Source: a virus
DNA length: 46,608 nt
Virus record (IMG/VR): IMGVR_UViG_3300007960_000042
Location: 1 to 46,608 of that record
Reading direction: 5' to 3' (one strand)
Program-made: the position numbers and the translations under genes
Notes under the pieces: generated by a model
Seen by the model: only the letters and a program-made list of their open reading frames with translations
The model's database searches: none
What the model was told of the DNA's origin: nothing
Shown here: piece after piece, positions 16,882-27,604 of the stretch
Layout of the letters: each line of letters opens with the position of its first letter
Position numbering within the stretch: the first letter of the stretch is position 1

Positions 16882-18996
16882 ATGGCTACGACGCCCTTAA
16901 TAAAAACACCACAAGCAGATGGAGGTACATTTTATACCTTTTCATCTTCAGCAAGAGACCTATCTAAGACTCTAAATAATGATAATCTTAGACTGGTCTT
17001 TTCTAAGTTTGTGCTTTTAAATATTCCGGATTTTGATAGATTAGATCCTACCACGTTTAGTAATTATGAAAACTATATGCAATTTGATACCATTGATGGT
17101 ATGATTGCAAACGGTGGACTAAAAGGAGATCCAAATGTTAACTGGGCGGAGAGCTTTCAAAACTATGCTCTTAATCTTGAAGAGCTAATCATAAGCGATC
17201 CTGATTATGATAACGCTGAAAGAAGGTCTGTTTCCGAGAGGGTCTTCTTTAAGTGGTTAAAAGAAACAGGAGCCATCCGATTTAGAGAAGCCACTACCCT
17301 AGAAAAAAGTGGAGCTGTTACAGGTTCTGTGTTTGTAGAAGAAGATGAAAAAACAAGTGGCACAATACAGTATAGAAGAGTAGTAAAGTACATAGGAGAT
17401 ATTGATATTGTAAATAATGTAGACCGGGCCGGAGAAGCTTATACGGAATTATATATTAATGTACCTACAGAGGTGGGTGGCACTCCTACAATCCTCTTTA
17501 ACACGGTGTCTGATAATAACTATCAGCCTGGCTTAAAGATTCAAGGAGAAGACGAATATATTCTAGGTAGAGGAACCAGTACAATACATCCACAAGGTTT
17601 AGATTTATTTGCATTTTATGATTACGATCAACCTTTGTTAGGAGGAGGTCCTGCAGGATATACTGATCCAAATGCAAACTGGATGAATGAATCAACTCCA
17701 CCTAATACAACTGATGCATACTTTACAGAACCTACTACATTTAATAGCGCTCTTAATGTTGACATAAGAAAATATCCTGCTGATTATGGAAGTCCTGCAG
17801 GGTATGCAGGTTCTGCGTATAGAAGATCTGAATTAGACGGTATCTCTGTTGACTTTGCGCCTGGTGACTATCAGCAGATTGTACAAGATCCTACAATTTC
17901 TACCATATCTCAGTTTAACGGTATTGACTTATCATCAACGTTTGAATTTAATGCTGTCTTAGTTTATTATGACCTGGTAGATTTAAGTAATAGAAATAAT
18001 ACCGTAACTAACTTGTATGGTATTTTACTCTTAGATAATATCACGCCTACGACGGATGGTGGTTATATCCAAAGATATCCTAAGTATAAGCCTAATAGAG
18101 TTACTGGACAAAACGGTAACAGCTACGGGTTTAAAATTAATTTAAGATTTGATGCATCACCAGGAACGGCTGGCATTGACACGATTGTTAATGATTACAA
18201 CACTTTCTCAATGGGCCTATTCGCCGATGCAACTGCGCAATTACAGGAATCGGCAAAAATTTTCCAAAGACAACAGATTGAAATATCTGACATAGAAAGT
18301 AGATTATTAGGATTAGAAAATACTATAAATGCAATTAGTACTTCTACTTCTTTACAGAGTCAATTGGATAGTATTCAAACGCAACTTAATAATGCAAGTC
18401 TTTCTTTTGCAAGTGAAAGTAGCTTATTAGATTTAATTGCTAAAAACTCTGATGATATCCAATCATTGGCAAACGGAAATGTTTCTCAGACACTTCAGTA
18501 TAATACTGATGTACTTAGATCAGGTCCTGGTATCAGATTAAATAAAAATACACCTAACCAGGTAAGAGTAGATCTGGTTACTCAACAATATACCTTTATG
18601 ATCCCATTTGATGAAAATGGAGATCAAATAACAGTAACTAATCCACTGGATCTAAATGTTATCTCGCCAAAGGCATACGCCGAATTGGTACCTTTTACTA
18701 ATATGTTAAGGCTTGATACAATAAACAATCCTAACGGTGACTTACTAATATACATTGATGATACCGATACACAGTGGTTGGTTGGACAAACTATTAGGCT
18801 TACTTTTAATAACACAGTTAATCTTTCATCCAGAAATGTCAGTATATTTACTGATGCACCTGGAAGATTAAATCAAGGGACTTATGGTAAGCTTATCGCA
18901 AATATTACAGGTAGCGAATTAGGAACCAAGCCTATTATTGAATTAATATGTACCGAGCAAGGTATTCTAAATTTCGTATATGATATCATCAAATAA
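16882..18996 (+). CDS. Large virion structural protein, unknown, with central coiled coil
   Basis: 704 residues, no signal peptide or membrane helix. Residues 1-430 are mixed, Asp/Asn/Tyr-rich (start: ATTPLIKTPQADGGTFYTFS). Residues about 452-530 form a coiled coil (KIFQRQQIEISDIESRLLGL, SLQSQLDSIQTQLNNASLSF), implying trimerisation. The end (about 545-704) is beta-rich (VRVDLVTQQYTFMIPFDENG, GKLIANITGSELGTKPIIEL). The layout fits a baseplate-proximal fibre or a gp8-gp10-like peripheral wedge protein, consistent with its place downstream of the gp7-like gene. Not recognised beyond that. Confidence 0.5.
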   Translation: MATTPLIKTPQADGGTFYTFSSSARDLSKTLNNDNLRLVFSKFVLLNIPDFDRLDPTTFSNYENYMQFDTIDGMIANGGLKGDPNVNWAESFQNYALNLEELIISDPDYDNAERRSVSERVFFKWLKETGAIRFREATTLEKSGAVTGSVFVEEDEKTSGTIQYRRVVKYIGDIDIVNNVDRAGEAYTELYINVPTEVGGTPTILFNTVSDNNYQPGLKIQGEDEYILGRGTSTIHPQGLDLFAFYDYDQPLLGGGPAGYTDPNANWMNESTPPNTTDAYFTEPTTFNSALNVDIRKYPADYGSPAGYAGSAYRRSELDGISVDFAPGDYQQIVQDPTISTISQFNGIDLSSTFEFNAVLVYYDLVDLSNRNNTVTNLYGILLLDNITPTTDGGYIQRYPKYKPNRVTGQNGNSYGFKINLRFDASPGTAGIDTIVNDYNTFSMGLFADATAQLQESAKIFQRQQIEISDIESRLLGLENTINAISTSTSLQSQLDSIQTQLNNASLSFASESSLLDLIAKNSDDIQSLANGNVSQTLQYNTDVLRSGPGIRLNKNTPNQVRVDLVTQQYTFMIPFDENGDQITVTNPLDLNVISPKAYAELVPFTNMLRLDTINNPNGDLLIYIDDTDTQWLVGQTIRLTFNNTVNLSSRNVSIFTDAPGRLNQGTYGKLIANITGSELGTKPIIELICTEQGILNFVYDIIK

Positions 18997-19017
18997 ATAA
19001 TAAAAGTATAAAATCTG

Positions 19018-22000
19018 ATGGCCGAACAAAATTCAATATCAACTCTGTTACCTGAACTGTTAAGACTTTTTAACAATTCATTAGAGAGTTTTGAAAAAGT
19101 AAATCAAGCAGTAACCTCAAATAGAGATTCTGTAACGATTAACTTACAAACAGAAGATGGGACTAACCAAAGGGTTACTGTTCCTTCGTTTGGCTTTCTT
19201 AAGAACTCTATTGATAGACTCGATGCAAATGTTAATACTATAACAAATGTTACAGGTGCAGGAAGTTCAATAAGATTATCTGATGGTACTTTTAGAAAGT
19301 TAGTTTTAGCAAAGCTTCCAACCGAAGCACCGGATTTAACAGGATTAAATACTGTTAATGAATTTAACATTAAACCTAACTGGTTTTTTGAAGAACTTAT
19401 TAACCCATTATTATATGTATCATTTGATCTAACCGGTCAGGTTCCTATTGATACCGAAAGGGCTATCATAAGAAGATATATTTTAGATACAAACACGCAA
19501 AGTAAGATACAGTTTTTTGACAATAACTACAATGGTAGATCTGAAATTAACTATGATACATTCTTACAGAATATAGTAGAGAGAAACATATCTTATGTTT
19601 TAGATGAAGCTGTTGTTGATTTGCCACCTAGAGTAAAAAGATACAGTGGTAAATTTGGAGTTACAAGAATATCCGAAACCGATTTTACAGAAGAGATTAA
19701 TGGTGTAACTGTAACTACAAAGAAGAAACAGTATAAACTCACTAAGTTATTTTATACCGATGCAGAAGCAGACTTTCCTGATACGATACAACTTAAAGTA
19801 GGTGATTCTTTAGAGGTTGTTTCTAATCCTATTGATACCAGGTACATTGTAAAGAATGTTGATTCTAGTACAAATACAGTTATCTTAGATTTAGTTGAAG
19901 GCAGCAAGCCAATTCAATTAGGTGCTGATATTTTAAAAATATCTTCTACTTTAAATGATAATGTTCAGGTTGATGTAACTGTCGGTTTTAATGAAAGATG
20001 TGTAACCTTTGTAAAGCCAATTGATCCTGATTCAAAGATCCCTTCGGTTAACTGGTCTCCAGGCTCAGGTTTTTATACAAATACATTAACTACTATTGCT
20101 AGTGATGGAACCTTGCAAACTCTATCTGACTATTATCAAAGAAATGCAGTTGACTTTGGAAGATTCTTATTATCATTTGCGCAGGATAAGTTGCCTACAA
20201 GTAGAGAAGGTTTAATACCTAATTCTCCTACTTTATCCGCTACTGATTTTAAAGTAAAGTTAATTAATGGACAGGTAACAAACGCTGACGCTATTGTTCA
20301 ATTAGAAGATCTTAATAACCAAAAGAATACATTAGAAGCAAGTATTAAAGAACTTGATTCTGCTATTTCACAGACAAGAACAAAGTTACAGACTACTAAT
20401 TATGCTACAGATGTAGAACGTTCGGCTGATAAGAATGCTTTACAAGGATTGATAACCGAGAGATCTTCTAATGCCCAATTGTATTCTTCTGTTGTAAAAG
20501 AAATTGACGCAAAGAGTAAAGATAATTCCGTAGGTAGTGTAACTCCTAAATATAGAGTTAGAGGATTTTGGCCAATGCCTGCTGAAAAGTCCAGCCCTGC
20601 AACTGGACCACAATCAATTATTAAGTTTAAGATTAGATACCGATACCTTTCTCAGGATGGCGCTGCTAATCCAGTTGATCAATTTACATTTGAGGATGGT
20701 CAAACCAGAAGCCAAGGCGCATTCTCAAATTGGGAAATTGTTGAAAGTGTATTAAGACCTAGATATAAAAATAGTATAACCGGTCTTTATGAATGGGCAC
20801 CTATAGATAATGATAATGCTGATGCAAATAACATTAACCAATTAGATGTACCAATTAGAAAGGGAGAAATTGTAGAAGTACAGGTTAAATCTATTTCAGA
20901 GGCCGGTTGGCCATCTAATCCAATCGAAAGCGATTGGTCAATTGCAACTAGGATTGAGTTTCCTGCAGATTTAAGTTCCGATAATGCAATTGAATCTATT
21001 TTGAATCAAAATGCTGAGGATCTTGCTAAAGTTAGTTTACAAGAACAATTAGATGCACAAGGAATTAATGATCATTTAAGTAGTTCATTTATTTCAAATG
21101 AAAAATATTATGCCCACGGCGCAACTGTAATTGCATCTGGATTTTTATCTGAAAACCAAACACCAATTGACCTATTTACCAAGCTTAGTGAAATGCAAGC
21201 TAGGCTTGATGAATTTGCAGAGATTCTTAGAAATGCTGCAGGCGAATTGGTTGTTACCTTATTGGATGATCAAGGCAATGTTAATAGACTTAACAAGAAT
21301 GCTACAACTAAAATCTTTGCAGGATTTTACTTTAATGAAGTTAAAGATCTGGATGATCCTAGAGGAGCGGTTGTTACTAAAACATTCTTTATTAACCTTG
21401 CTAACAATGAACAAACTGGATTACGATTAATCTCCAGAATTGCAGGTTCTAGAACTAGAATGGTAAAACAATCAGAGAATCCTTCATATAGTTTATCTGA
21501 AGCGCAAGGCGGTAGTGTAATTTTACCAGCAACATATACATGGCTTGATAACAGTGCTGCTAATCAGAGCAATAGTAAAGCTACATATGATACCAATGAT
21601 AGTGATTATAATACTATTCGTAAGTATGATCTAACACCTTTACTATTAACTAATCCTACTGTTGATTCTACTAATAGGTTTGGTCAGGATATATCTCTTG
21701 CGCCATACCAATCGGCACAGAATAAGAATCAAATTTTATACTCAAGATTTCAGGATGTATCTTCTGAAGAATCTTTTTATAACTATATAAATCCAGCAGG
21801 TCAGTATACATTTAACTTAGATACCGCTGAAAACTTTTATTTAAAAGATTCTTTTGATACCGCTGTAACCCCAGGTGAATTTATTTGGGGTGGAGGATTT
21901 TTATCAACAGGTGTACCTACTACTGCTTCTGGGTTTGATTTACCACAAGGTGATGAAACTATAGAGGTTCATATTAATCACCCATGGTTATCTTCATATG

Positions 22001-22875
22001 ATGCATATAGAGCTGCTTATGTTTATTTGACTGGGGATACTACTACTTTACCCGCAACACTAGCGGCGGATATTGATTGTACATCAAGTGGTAATGGTAC
22101 TGCTGCTGTTATGTTTAGACAATCTAAATTTATTCCTTTGACATCAGACCAGATTAAAGGTAAGCAGCAATCAATTTACTTAAATGAAAACGCGGCAGCC
22201 TTAAATACATTAGCTGCATTCACACCAATTACATTTACTTCTACAGGTCAATCTTTAGCAACTAGTCCAACTCTTGCTGCTATCCCACCGTTAAGTAATA
22301 ACACTAATCCTAATTTTGTTGATTATGCGAGAAATGTCAAAACTTCATTTGAAGCGTTTGACCAGTATTTGTTAGGTAAAAACACATGTGGATCATATCT
22401 ATTTGTATCTTCTGATGATCATGAAGCCGTTCAAGTAGATGGGGATTCCGTACAGTCAAGTAAAATTGTTCAGTTCGGTTCTTCTAATTCAATTAACATA
22501 CCTTTAGTATTCCAATATAGAATGACCGATTATTTTGGAACCGGAACAGGATCTGCTGGTGGTATTGGTAATATTGCAGGTGATAGTACCGGAGCAACTA
22601 CTAATCTAACATATGCTAAAAAAGTTGGGTTTGACGTTTATCCTAACGGTAATGAACCTTATCAATTTGATATTGAAATCTTTGCTAAGTATAAGTCGGA
22701 TAATCTTAATGTAGATGTATTCCCAGCTGCCACGGTTACTAAAGGATTAAATGATTTGGAAAAAGTAATTAGTAAGCTTTCACCATCGGTAACTGCAACT
22801 AAGGTTAACCAAGTAGTTAGCTCAGGTGGAAGTGTATCTACTGGTGCTATTAGTAGAGGGATAGCGGATAGATAA
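19018..22875 (+). CDS. Very large tail/baseplate appendage protein with coiled coil and FN3-like domain
   Basis: 1285 residues. A helical N-terminus (ISTLLPELLRLFNNSLESFE) leads into a long mixed region. A coiled coil lies at about 427-500 (QLEDLNNQKNTLEASIKELD). It is followed by a fibronectin-III-like domain at about 512-660 (FKIRYRYLSQDG, FSNWEIVES, then IVEVQVKSISEAGWPSNPIE), whose strand order and closing VKS..EAGWPS turn fit FN3. The C-terminal 500 residues are Asn/Ser/Thr-rich, beta-type, with Gly-rich GTGTGSAGGIGNIAGDSTGA near 1175. FN3 domains are common in phage tail surface proteins, where they probably bind carbohydrate weakly. Its stop codon begins an inverted repeat leading to the next ATG. 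Confidence 0.5.
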   Translation: MAEQNSISTLLPELLRLFNNSLESFEKVNQAVTSNRDSVTINLQTEDGTNQRVTVPSFGFLKNSIDRLDANVNTITNVTGAGSSIRLSDGTFRKLVLAKLPTEAPDLTGLNTVNEFNIKPNWFFEELINPLLYVSFDLTGQVPIDTERAIIRRYILDTNTQSKIQFFDNNYNGRSEINYDTFLQNIVERNISYVLDEAVVDLPPRVKRYSGKFGVTRISETDFTEEINGVTVTTKKKQYKLTKLFYTDAEADFPDTIQLKVGDSLEVVSNPIDTRYIVKNVDSSTNTVILDLVEGSKPIQLGADILKISSTLNDNVQVDVTVGFNERCVTFVKPIDPDSKIPSVNWSPGSGFYTNTLTTIASDGTLQTLSDYYQRNAVDFGRFLLSFAQDKLPTSREGLIPNSPTLSATDFKVKLINGQVTNADAIVQLEDLNNQKNTLEASIKELDSAISQTRTKLQTTNYATDVERSADKNALQGLITERSSNAQLYSSVVKEIDAKSKDNSVGSVTPKYRVRGFWPMPAEKSSPATGPQSIIKFKIRYRYLSQDGAANPVDQFTFEDGQTRSQGAFSNWEIVESVLRPRYKNSITGLYEWAPIDNDNADANNINQLDVPIRKGEIVEVQVKSISEAGWPSNPIESDWSIATRIEFPADLSSDNAIESILNQNAEDLAKVSLQEQLDAQGINDHLSSSFISNEKYYAHGATVIASGFLSENQTPIDLFTKLSEMQARLDEFAEILRNAAGELVVTLLDDQGNVNRLNKNATTKIFAGFYFNEVKDLDDPRGAVVTKTFFINLANNEQTGLRLISRIAGSRTRMVKQSENPSYSLSEAQGGSVILPATYTWLDNSAANQSNSKATYDTNDSDYNTIRKYDLTPLLLTNPTVDSTNRFGQDISLAPYQSAQNKNQILYSRFQDVSSEESFYNYINPAGQYTFNLDTAENFYLKDSFDTAVTPGEFIWGGGFLSTGVPTTASGFDLPQGDETIEVHINHPWLSSYDAYRAAYVYLTGDTTTLPATLAADIDCTSSGNGTAAVMFRQSKFIPLTSDQIKGKQQSIYLNENAAALNTLAAFTPITFTSTGQSLATSPTLAAIPPLSNNTNPNFVDYARNVKTSFEAFDQYLLGKNTCGSYLFVSSDDHEAVQVDGDSVQSSKIVQFGSSNSINIPLVFQYRMTDYFGTGTGSAGGIGNIAGDSTGATTNLTYAKKVGFDVYPNGNEPYQFDIEIFAKYKSDNLNVDVFPAATVTKGLNDLEKVISKLSPSVTATKVNQVVSSGGSVSTGAISRGIADR

Positions 22876-22919
22876 TTTTCACTGCCTTCTTGGTGAATAA
22901 ATAAAAAAAGTGAAAATTA
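22873..22919 (+). promoter_or_regulatory. Perfect 11-bp inverted repeat abutting a start codon
   Basis: TAATTTTCACT (22873-22883) and AGTGAAAATTA (22909-22919) are perfect inverted copies. The left arm starts with the upstream stop codon and the right arm ends one base before the ATG at 22920. An alternative shorter hairpin TTCAC/GTGAA (22878-22882 with 22893-22897) shares the left arm, so the two folds exclude each other. There is no U-run, so this is not a terminator. A translational switch is possible but unproven. Confidence 0.4.
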
Positions 22920-25900
22920 ATGGCCGAGCCCTTACTTGATAAAGCCTCATATAGTTTATTAAGAACAAATCCAAAACTTACCGGTAATGTTAAGCTGGTT
23001 AGTAACGGGAATGATTTGTATCTAGAATCGTTTAGTTCCAATTCTCAGCTATCATCGTCTTCATTTAAGGCATTTAAAATTGATGGTACGCAGACTTATG
23101 ATATTGATGTTTATAACTTTTTTCAAAGAGGAAAGTTTCCTACCGATTTAGCTTATGAAGTTTTTCAAGAATTTCAAGATGTTTCAGTTTTGTCTTCTTA
23201 TAATAGGCAATATGAAATGTTTTACTCGGCAGGTACACGGTCGGTAGCATCTGATGCATATTCTGAAAATTTAGGTATGCTCGCTCCTTTATGGCTGAAT
23301 CAAAAGATACCTAATTATTTTGTTATATTTAGACTAGATAATCCATCTGCTGTAAATAATACCGATGCAGCCGTTCCAAACGAGGATGAAATTTTAGCAC
23401 AAACGCCTGAAAAATTTAAGGAATTTGTTTTACAAAATTGTACAGCAATTAAAACATTTGACTTATCTGAGAATTCTAAGTTAGGTGCTTATATTAGAAG
23501 ATACCGAAATAAGGAGGGGTTTCCAAAGGCTCCCTTAACAGTTAGTTGGAGAAAAGATGAACCTATTACATGGAATGGTATTTCATATAAAAAAGGTGGG
23601 TTTACATCAAGCGGTAGCTTTTCATATGATGGTCTTGTTACACAAGATGCAACTATTATACAAAATGAATATTTCTTTACACAAGGATTTGAAAGAAATG
23701 GTATTCTTTTAGCAAACCTAATCAACTTTGAATTCTTATTCTCTGATCCTGATGCAGAAGATTATTCAATAAATCGCTATTTTGGTTTATATGTAAATGA
23801 AATAGAAGAAGGGTTATTTGATATTTCAGGTGAAGGGTTTTACAAAAACACAGAGAAAACACAACTTCCTAAAATTAAAACTATTACTGAGGTTTCACAG
23901 TATTTAAATACACCATTTGAATTAACAAATAGAAATGGTATACTTTTATTCTTGGATCCTACTAAGACCACAGAAATTACAGGTCTTCCTACACCACAAA
24001 GAGTTAGCGAAACAGATTCAATATTTTATGTAAAGGATAAAGATGATCAATTTCATACAATTAAAAAAGGTTCTAGGTGGGGTACAAACCAGATAAGATT
24101 GTTTGATAAAAAAATTGATATATCAAAACTTGCAGGATATAAAAATCCTGATACTTTTGCCAATGCACAAGTTATTAATAAAGCAGGTTCTGCTAATTCA
24201 TATGTTAAGGTACTAGGGGAATTGCCTGTTGGTACTACATTAAAGTTTTATGATGGCCCTAATCTGATTGGGCAGGTGGCGGCTAATGAATCTTTAACTA
24301 ATGGGCCGGGTACTAGCTTTGAAGCATTCTTTAATCCTAATGGTACACCAGAAGAAATTGCAAGAGCAATTAGAAAAGCCATTTCGTTTGGTATAAACAT
24401 TGATAAAAGATTCTTTATTGCAACTATAAATAAAGATACTGTATATTTTACTAGCAGATTTTTTGGTTCACGATTTAATAGACTGAAGCTTAATATAAAC
24501 TGGTCTGAATATTCCCAAATAGAAGGTAATTTGGTATCTTATCCTGAAACATCTTTTCAAAACGAGACTACTAATTTTGTAGGAGGTAATGATAAAACTA
24601 ATTCATTGCTTAAAGTTGCAGCCGGCGATCAACTTAGATTTGTAAAAGGTAATTATGTAAAGACCAAAGCTGGATATGCATTAATATCAGATTGGGTTCC
24701 GTATTTAGAAGAACCTATATTTGATGGTAATGGCAATCAATTAGGTTATACTGATGTAGATAAGTATGTTATTGTAACAGTTGATGATAACCAAATAGAT
24801 TTAACAAGATCTGGGCAAGTTTCTCTATATTCTGATTATAGACCTTCGTTTGGTAGATTTTCATTCTTTGGGGTTAGAGATTTTGATTTTGATTTTTATA
24901 GTGATCTTTATAGTGAGCTAGGCGAGCTTAATTATGAAATAGCTGAATATAACCAATCTGACGGTATTTCAACTGGAGTCACTGGTGTAACTGGAGTTCC
25001 ATCAACTTCTTATTTTGGTGTAAGTGAATGGGAGGACATTAGAGAGTTTTATGATTCAGGTGGATTTAGTAATTTAATAGGATTGCTAAAAGAATCAGAT
25101 CCTGATGTTACTTTTGACATTGCAATATCTTCAGAGTATCAAAGATTAGAAGAAAACTATCTTAAAGAACAGGCTGTTGCCTCTAGGGTTATACCTTATA
25201 TTAATAAATGGGGATGGTATAATGGTGGAACCGATGTAAGGAATCATCCATATAGATTAAATTTGAGCATGGCATTTGGCACAGATAATTTTGCGCCATC
25301 TAAATGGGCTACCGGTAGATCTCCTCAGGGATTTAGTCATGAATGGTATTACTTATCTGAATTTCCTCCTTACTTTACGGATGATGCAATAAAATCATCA
25401 TGGAGTTATTTTGATAATGCACCATCTGATAACGCAATAGATTCCAATGGCAATATTGTCCCAGGGACTTTTCAAAGAACTGACATAAATTATTTTAATG
25501 AATACTTTATAACTGATAGGTTTACTACTGGAGGTACAATCAATCTTATTAATCGCCAGCTTAGATATGGTAGGTTTACTGGTGGTGATAGAGAAAATTT
25601 TGCAGAAGCATTTTTAAGAGGGGTTAGGATTATTATTAAACCAAAATCTAATGGTGAAGAAAAGCCTAATTTTAATGCAAAGAGATTGTCTTATATTAGA
25701 GATGCTAGATTTAATGATTATAGGTTCTCGGTTATGTTGGTTCCTAATGCACCAGACAAACCTAAAAAACAGATTAAGTTTATAAAGAACGAGAAATGGA
25801 AAACGGTTACTATGCTTATCTTTGTTTCTTTTGATAATGATTGTATAAATGGAGGAGCTCCTATTATTGATAGAACTTCTCTTTATTCAATGAAAAGTTC

Positions 25901-27596
25901 AATTGAAACCCTAAGTGACTGTAGCCCAAACGAATCAACAGGAGGATCATATTCCTATAAGAACTCTGTGATGCAAGGCTCTATAAGTTTCTCATCTTCA
26001 CAGTGGGAACCTGCGGTTAATGCATATTTAATACAAGGAATTCCTGATGCCTTTGGAAATCCTACGCGGTTTATTAGAGACATAACGATTGGGGCGGATG
26101 GTCAATTTAATAACATAAAATTTCAAATTAGTGGATTTGAGTATGAAATTAGTGGAATCAGTAGAATATTAAACGATAATAAATTGTATGCAACCACTAT
26201 AACTAAAACACCATTGCCTAGTGGTACTATTATCCCGATTACATTACCTGATCCAACTGTACCTGCAATATCATTAAAAAGAGCAACCTATAATATAGTT
26301 GGTGGTGGATTTAATGAGTATTTGCAAACATTGGATAATGTAAGTTTTGCTGCAATACTTGGAGCGGTTAATGATGGAAATCCTGATATCATATATGAAA
26401 CTATTGACAAAAATGGTAAACAGAAACTTAATAGTGATGGGAGTCTTTCTATGACATTTGCTGTTGAACTAAGGGCACAAGATGATATTCTTAAATCAAC
26501 TTATATTGGTGTTTTACCAGATCCTAATAAACCAACGGTCTTTAACTTAACCGATATTATTGGATATGATCTATCATTGCAAAGAAAGCCTAGAATTAAT
26601 CCAATAGGTAGACATTCAGGTTGGTATGAACCTATTTCAAGACAGGTATTATTTTATAAAGATCCATATTCTAATATTGACTTTACTACATCATATACAG
26701 GAAGTACAGGAAACACAGGAAGCACTGCGTATTCAAACGTGCCTGATGAAGCGTACAAGTTCAAGGTATTTAATCTATGTAGATATGCAAATGCAGAATT
26801 TAATAGTACATATGCCAATTTTGGTTTGCTGAAGAATTTCTTTTATCATAAAGTTAATCAAGAAGACCCTTCTTCTGTGTTAGAACTTTCTACTAACTCT
26901 GCATACTTAAGCCTATATCCTTTAATTAATGAAGTAGGTATTGACTATAAAGACTTCTACATATTTTCTTCAAACTGGGAGCCTGGTTATTTTACTAAAA
27001 GTATTGATAAGAATAAGATACAAAGTATAATTGGTACTAGATCAATGACAGAGAAAAAGTCCTTCTTTGGTTCTAAGTATCTAAAAGTTCCACAACAGAT
27101 AACACTAGAAACTTTTGTACCTAGTGAATTCTTTAGAGATGCAATAAATGACCCTTCTCTTATAGATGGTACATTTATGTATGAAGAAGATCAAGCTAAC
27201 ACTAGGTTTTACTTATTCATACAAAAAAGATTAACAGAGTATCTATTTGATCAAATAAAACCTAAATTTGAAGAATATGTTAATCCTGACTTTGGTTTTG
27301 GAAATACCGAAACATTAGATGATGATGTTAACCAGTATATTGAAAAGAATATTTTAAAACTATACAAAGTAGGTTCTGTTAATTTTTATGTTAGGAATAG
27401 TAGAGAAAATATTCCACCTACTTATACAACAGCTGAACTTACTAATGCAGAAAAGTCTTCAGCTGGTCTTTCAATAGAAAATAATATATCATCTAAAATA
27501 CTTAATACTAATCCGTTTGATTTAAGGCTAATATATAACAAAAGGACTGGATTTTCTGAATCATTTGGGTTTAGTGTAACTTTAGTTAAAAAATAA
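22920..27596 (+). CDS. Giant tail/baseplate appendage protein (1558 aa), unknown
   Basis: The largest gene in the window. The N-terminus (LLRTNPKLTGNVKLVSNGND, then LYLESF) and WLNQKIPNYFVIFRLDNPSA (near 122-145) resemble a family I have seen in large phages of Bacteroidetes-type hosts, without assigned function. The protein is aromatic- and Asn-rich throughout, with no signal peptide or membrane segment. Two collagen-like Gly-X-Thr stretches occur near residues 685-695 (GVTGVTGVPST) and 1260-1270 (TGSTGNTGST). Such size and composition fit a side fibre or baseplate ring component. Its start codon is masked by a potential hairpin, and its stop lies 8 bases before a collagen-like fibre gene. 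Confidence 0.5.
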   Translation: MAEPLLDKASYSLLRTNPKLTGNVKLVSNGNDLYLESFSSNSQLSSSSFKAFKIDGTQTYDIDVYNFFQRGKFPTDLAYEVFQEFQDVSVLSSYNRQYEMFYSAGTRSVASDAYSENLGMLAPLWLNQKIPNYFVIFRLDNPSAVNNTDAAVPNEDEILAQTPEKFKEFVLQNCTAIKTFDLSENSKLGAYIRRYRNKEGFPKAPLTVSWRKDEPITWNGISYKKGGFTSSGSFSYDGLVTQDATIIQNEYFFTQGFERNGILLANLINFEFLFSDPDAEDYSINRYFGLYVNEIEEGLFDISGEGFYKNTEKTQLPKIKTITEVSQYLNTPFELTNRNGILLFLDPTKTTEITGLPTPQRVSETDSIFYVKDKDDQFHTIKKGSRWGTNQIRLFDKKIDISKLAGYKNPDTFANAQVINKAGSANSYVKVLGELPVGTTLKFYDGPNLIGQVAANESLTNGPGTSFEAFFNPNGTPEEIARAIRKAISFGINIDKRFFIATINKDTVYFTSRFFGSRFNRLKLNINWSEYSQIEGNLVSYPETSFQNETTNFVGGNDKTNSLLKVAAGDQLRFVKGNYVKTKAGYALISDWVPYLEEPIFDGNGNQLGYTDVDKYVIVTVDDNQIDLTRSGQVSLYSDYRPSFGRFSFFGVRDFDFDFYSDLYSELGELNYEIAEYNQSDGISTGVTGVTGVPSTSYFGVSEWEDIREFYDSGGFSNLIGLLKESDPDVTFDIAISSEYQRLEENYLKEQAVASRVIPYINKWGWYNGGTDVRNHPYRLNLSMAFGTDNFAPSKWATGRSPQGFSHEWYYLSEFPPYFTDDAIKSSWSYFDNAPSDNAIDSNGNIVPGTFQRTDINYFNEYFITDRFTTGGTINLINRQLRYGRFTGGDRENFAEAFLRGVRIIIKPKSNGEEKPNFNAKRLSYIRDARFNDYRFSVMLVPNAPDKPKKQIKFIKNEKWKTVTMLIFVSFDNDCINGGAPIIDRTSLYSMKSSIETLSDCSPNESTGGSYSYKNSVMQGSISFSSSQWEPAVNAYLIQGIPDAFGNPTRFIRDITIGADGQFNNIKFQISGFEYEISGISRILNDNKLYATTITKTPLPSGTIIPITLPDPTVPAISLKRATYNIVGGGFNEYLQTLDNVSFAAILGAVNDGNPDIIYETIDKNGKQKLNSDGSLSMTFAVELRAQDDILKSTYIGVLPDPNKPTVFNLTDIIGYDLSLQRKPRINPIGRHSGWYEPISRQVLFYKDPYSNIDFTTSYTGSTGNTGSTAYSNVPDEAYKFKVFNLCRYANAEFNSTYANFGLLKNFFYHKVNQEDPSSVLELSTNSAYLSLYPLINEVGIDYKDFYIFSSNWEPGYFTKSIDKNKIQSIIGTRSMTEKKSFFGSKYLKVPQQITLETFVPSEFFRDAINDPSLIDGTFMYEEDQANTRFYLFIQKRLTEYLFDQIKPKFEEYVNPDFGFGNTETLDDDVNQYIEKNILKLYKVGSVNFYVRNSRENIPPTYTTAELTNAEKSSAGLSIENNISSKILNTNPFDLRLIYNKRTGFSESFGFSVTLVKK

Positions 27597-27604
27597 ATAG
27601 AGGA

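Noticed and set aside
21131-21430. 99-codon plus-strand frame inside the 1285-residue gene
   Set aside because: Out-of-frame shadow with Leu/Lys-heavy composition typical of AT-rich frame shifts; no promoter or independent start signal.
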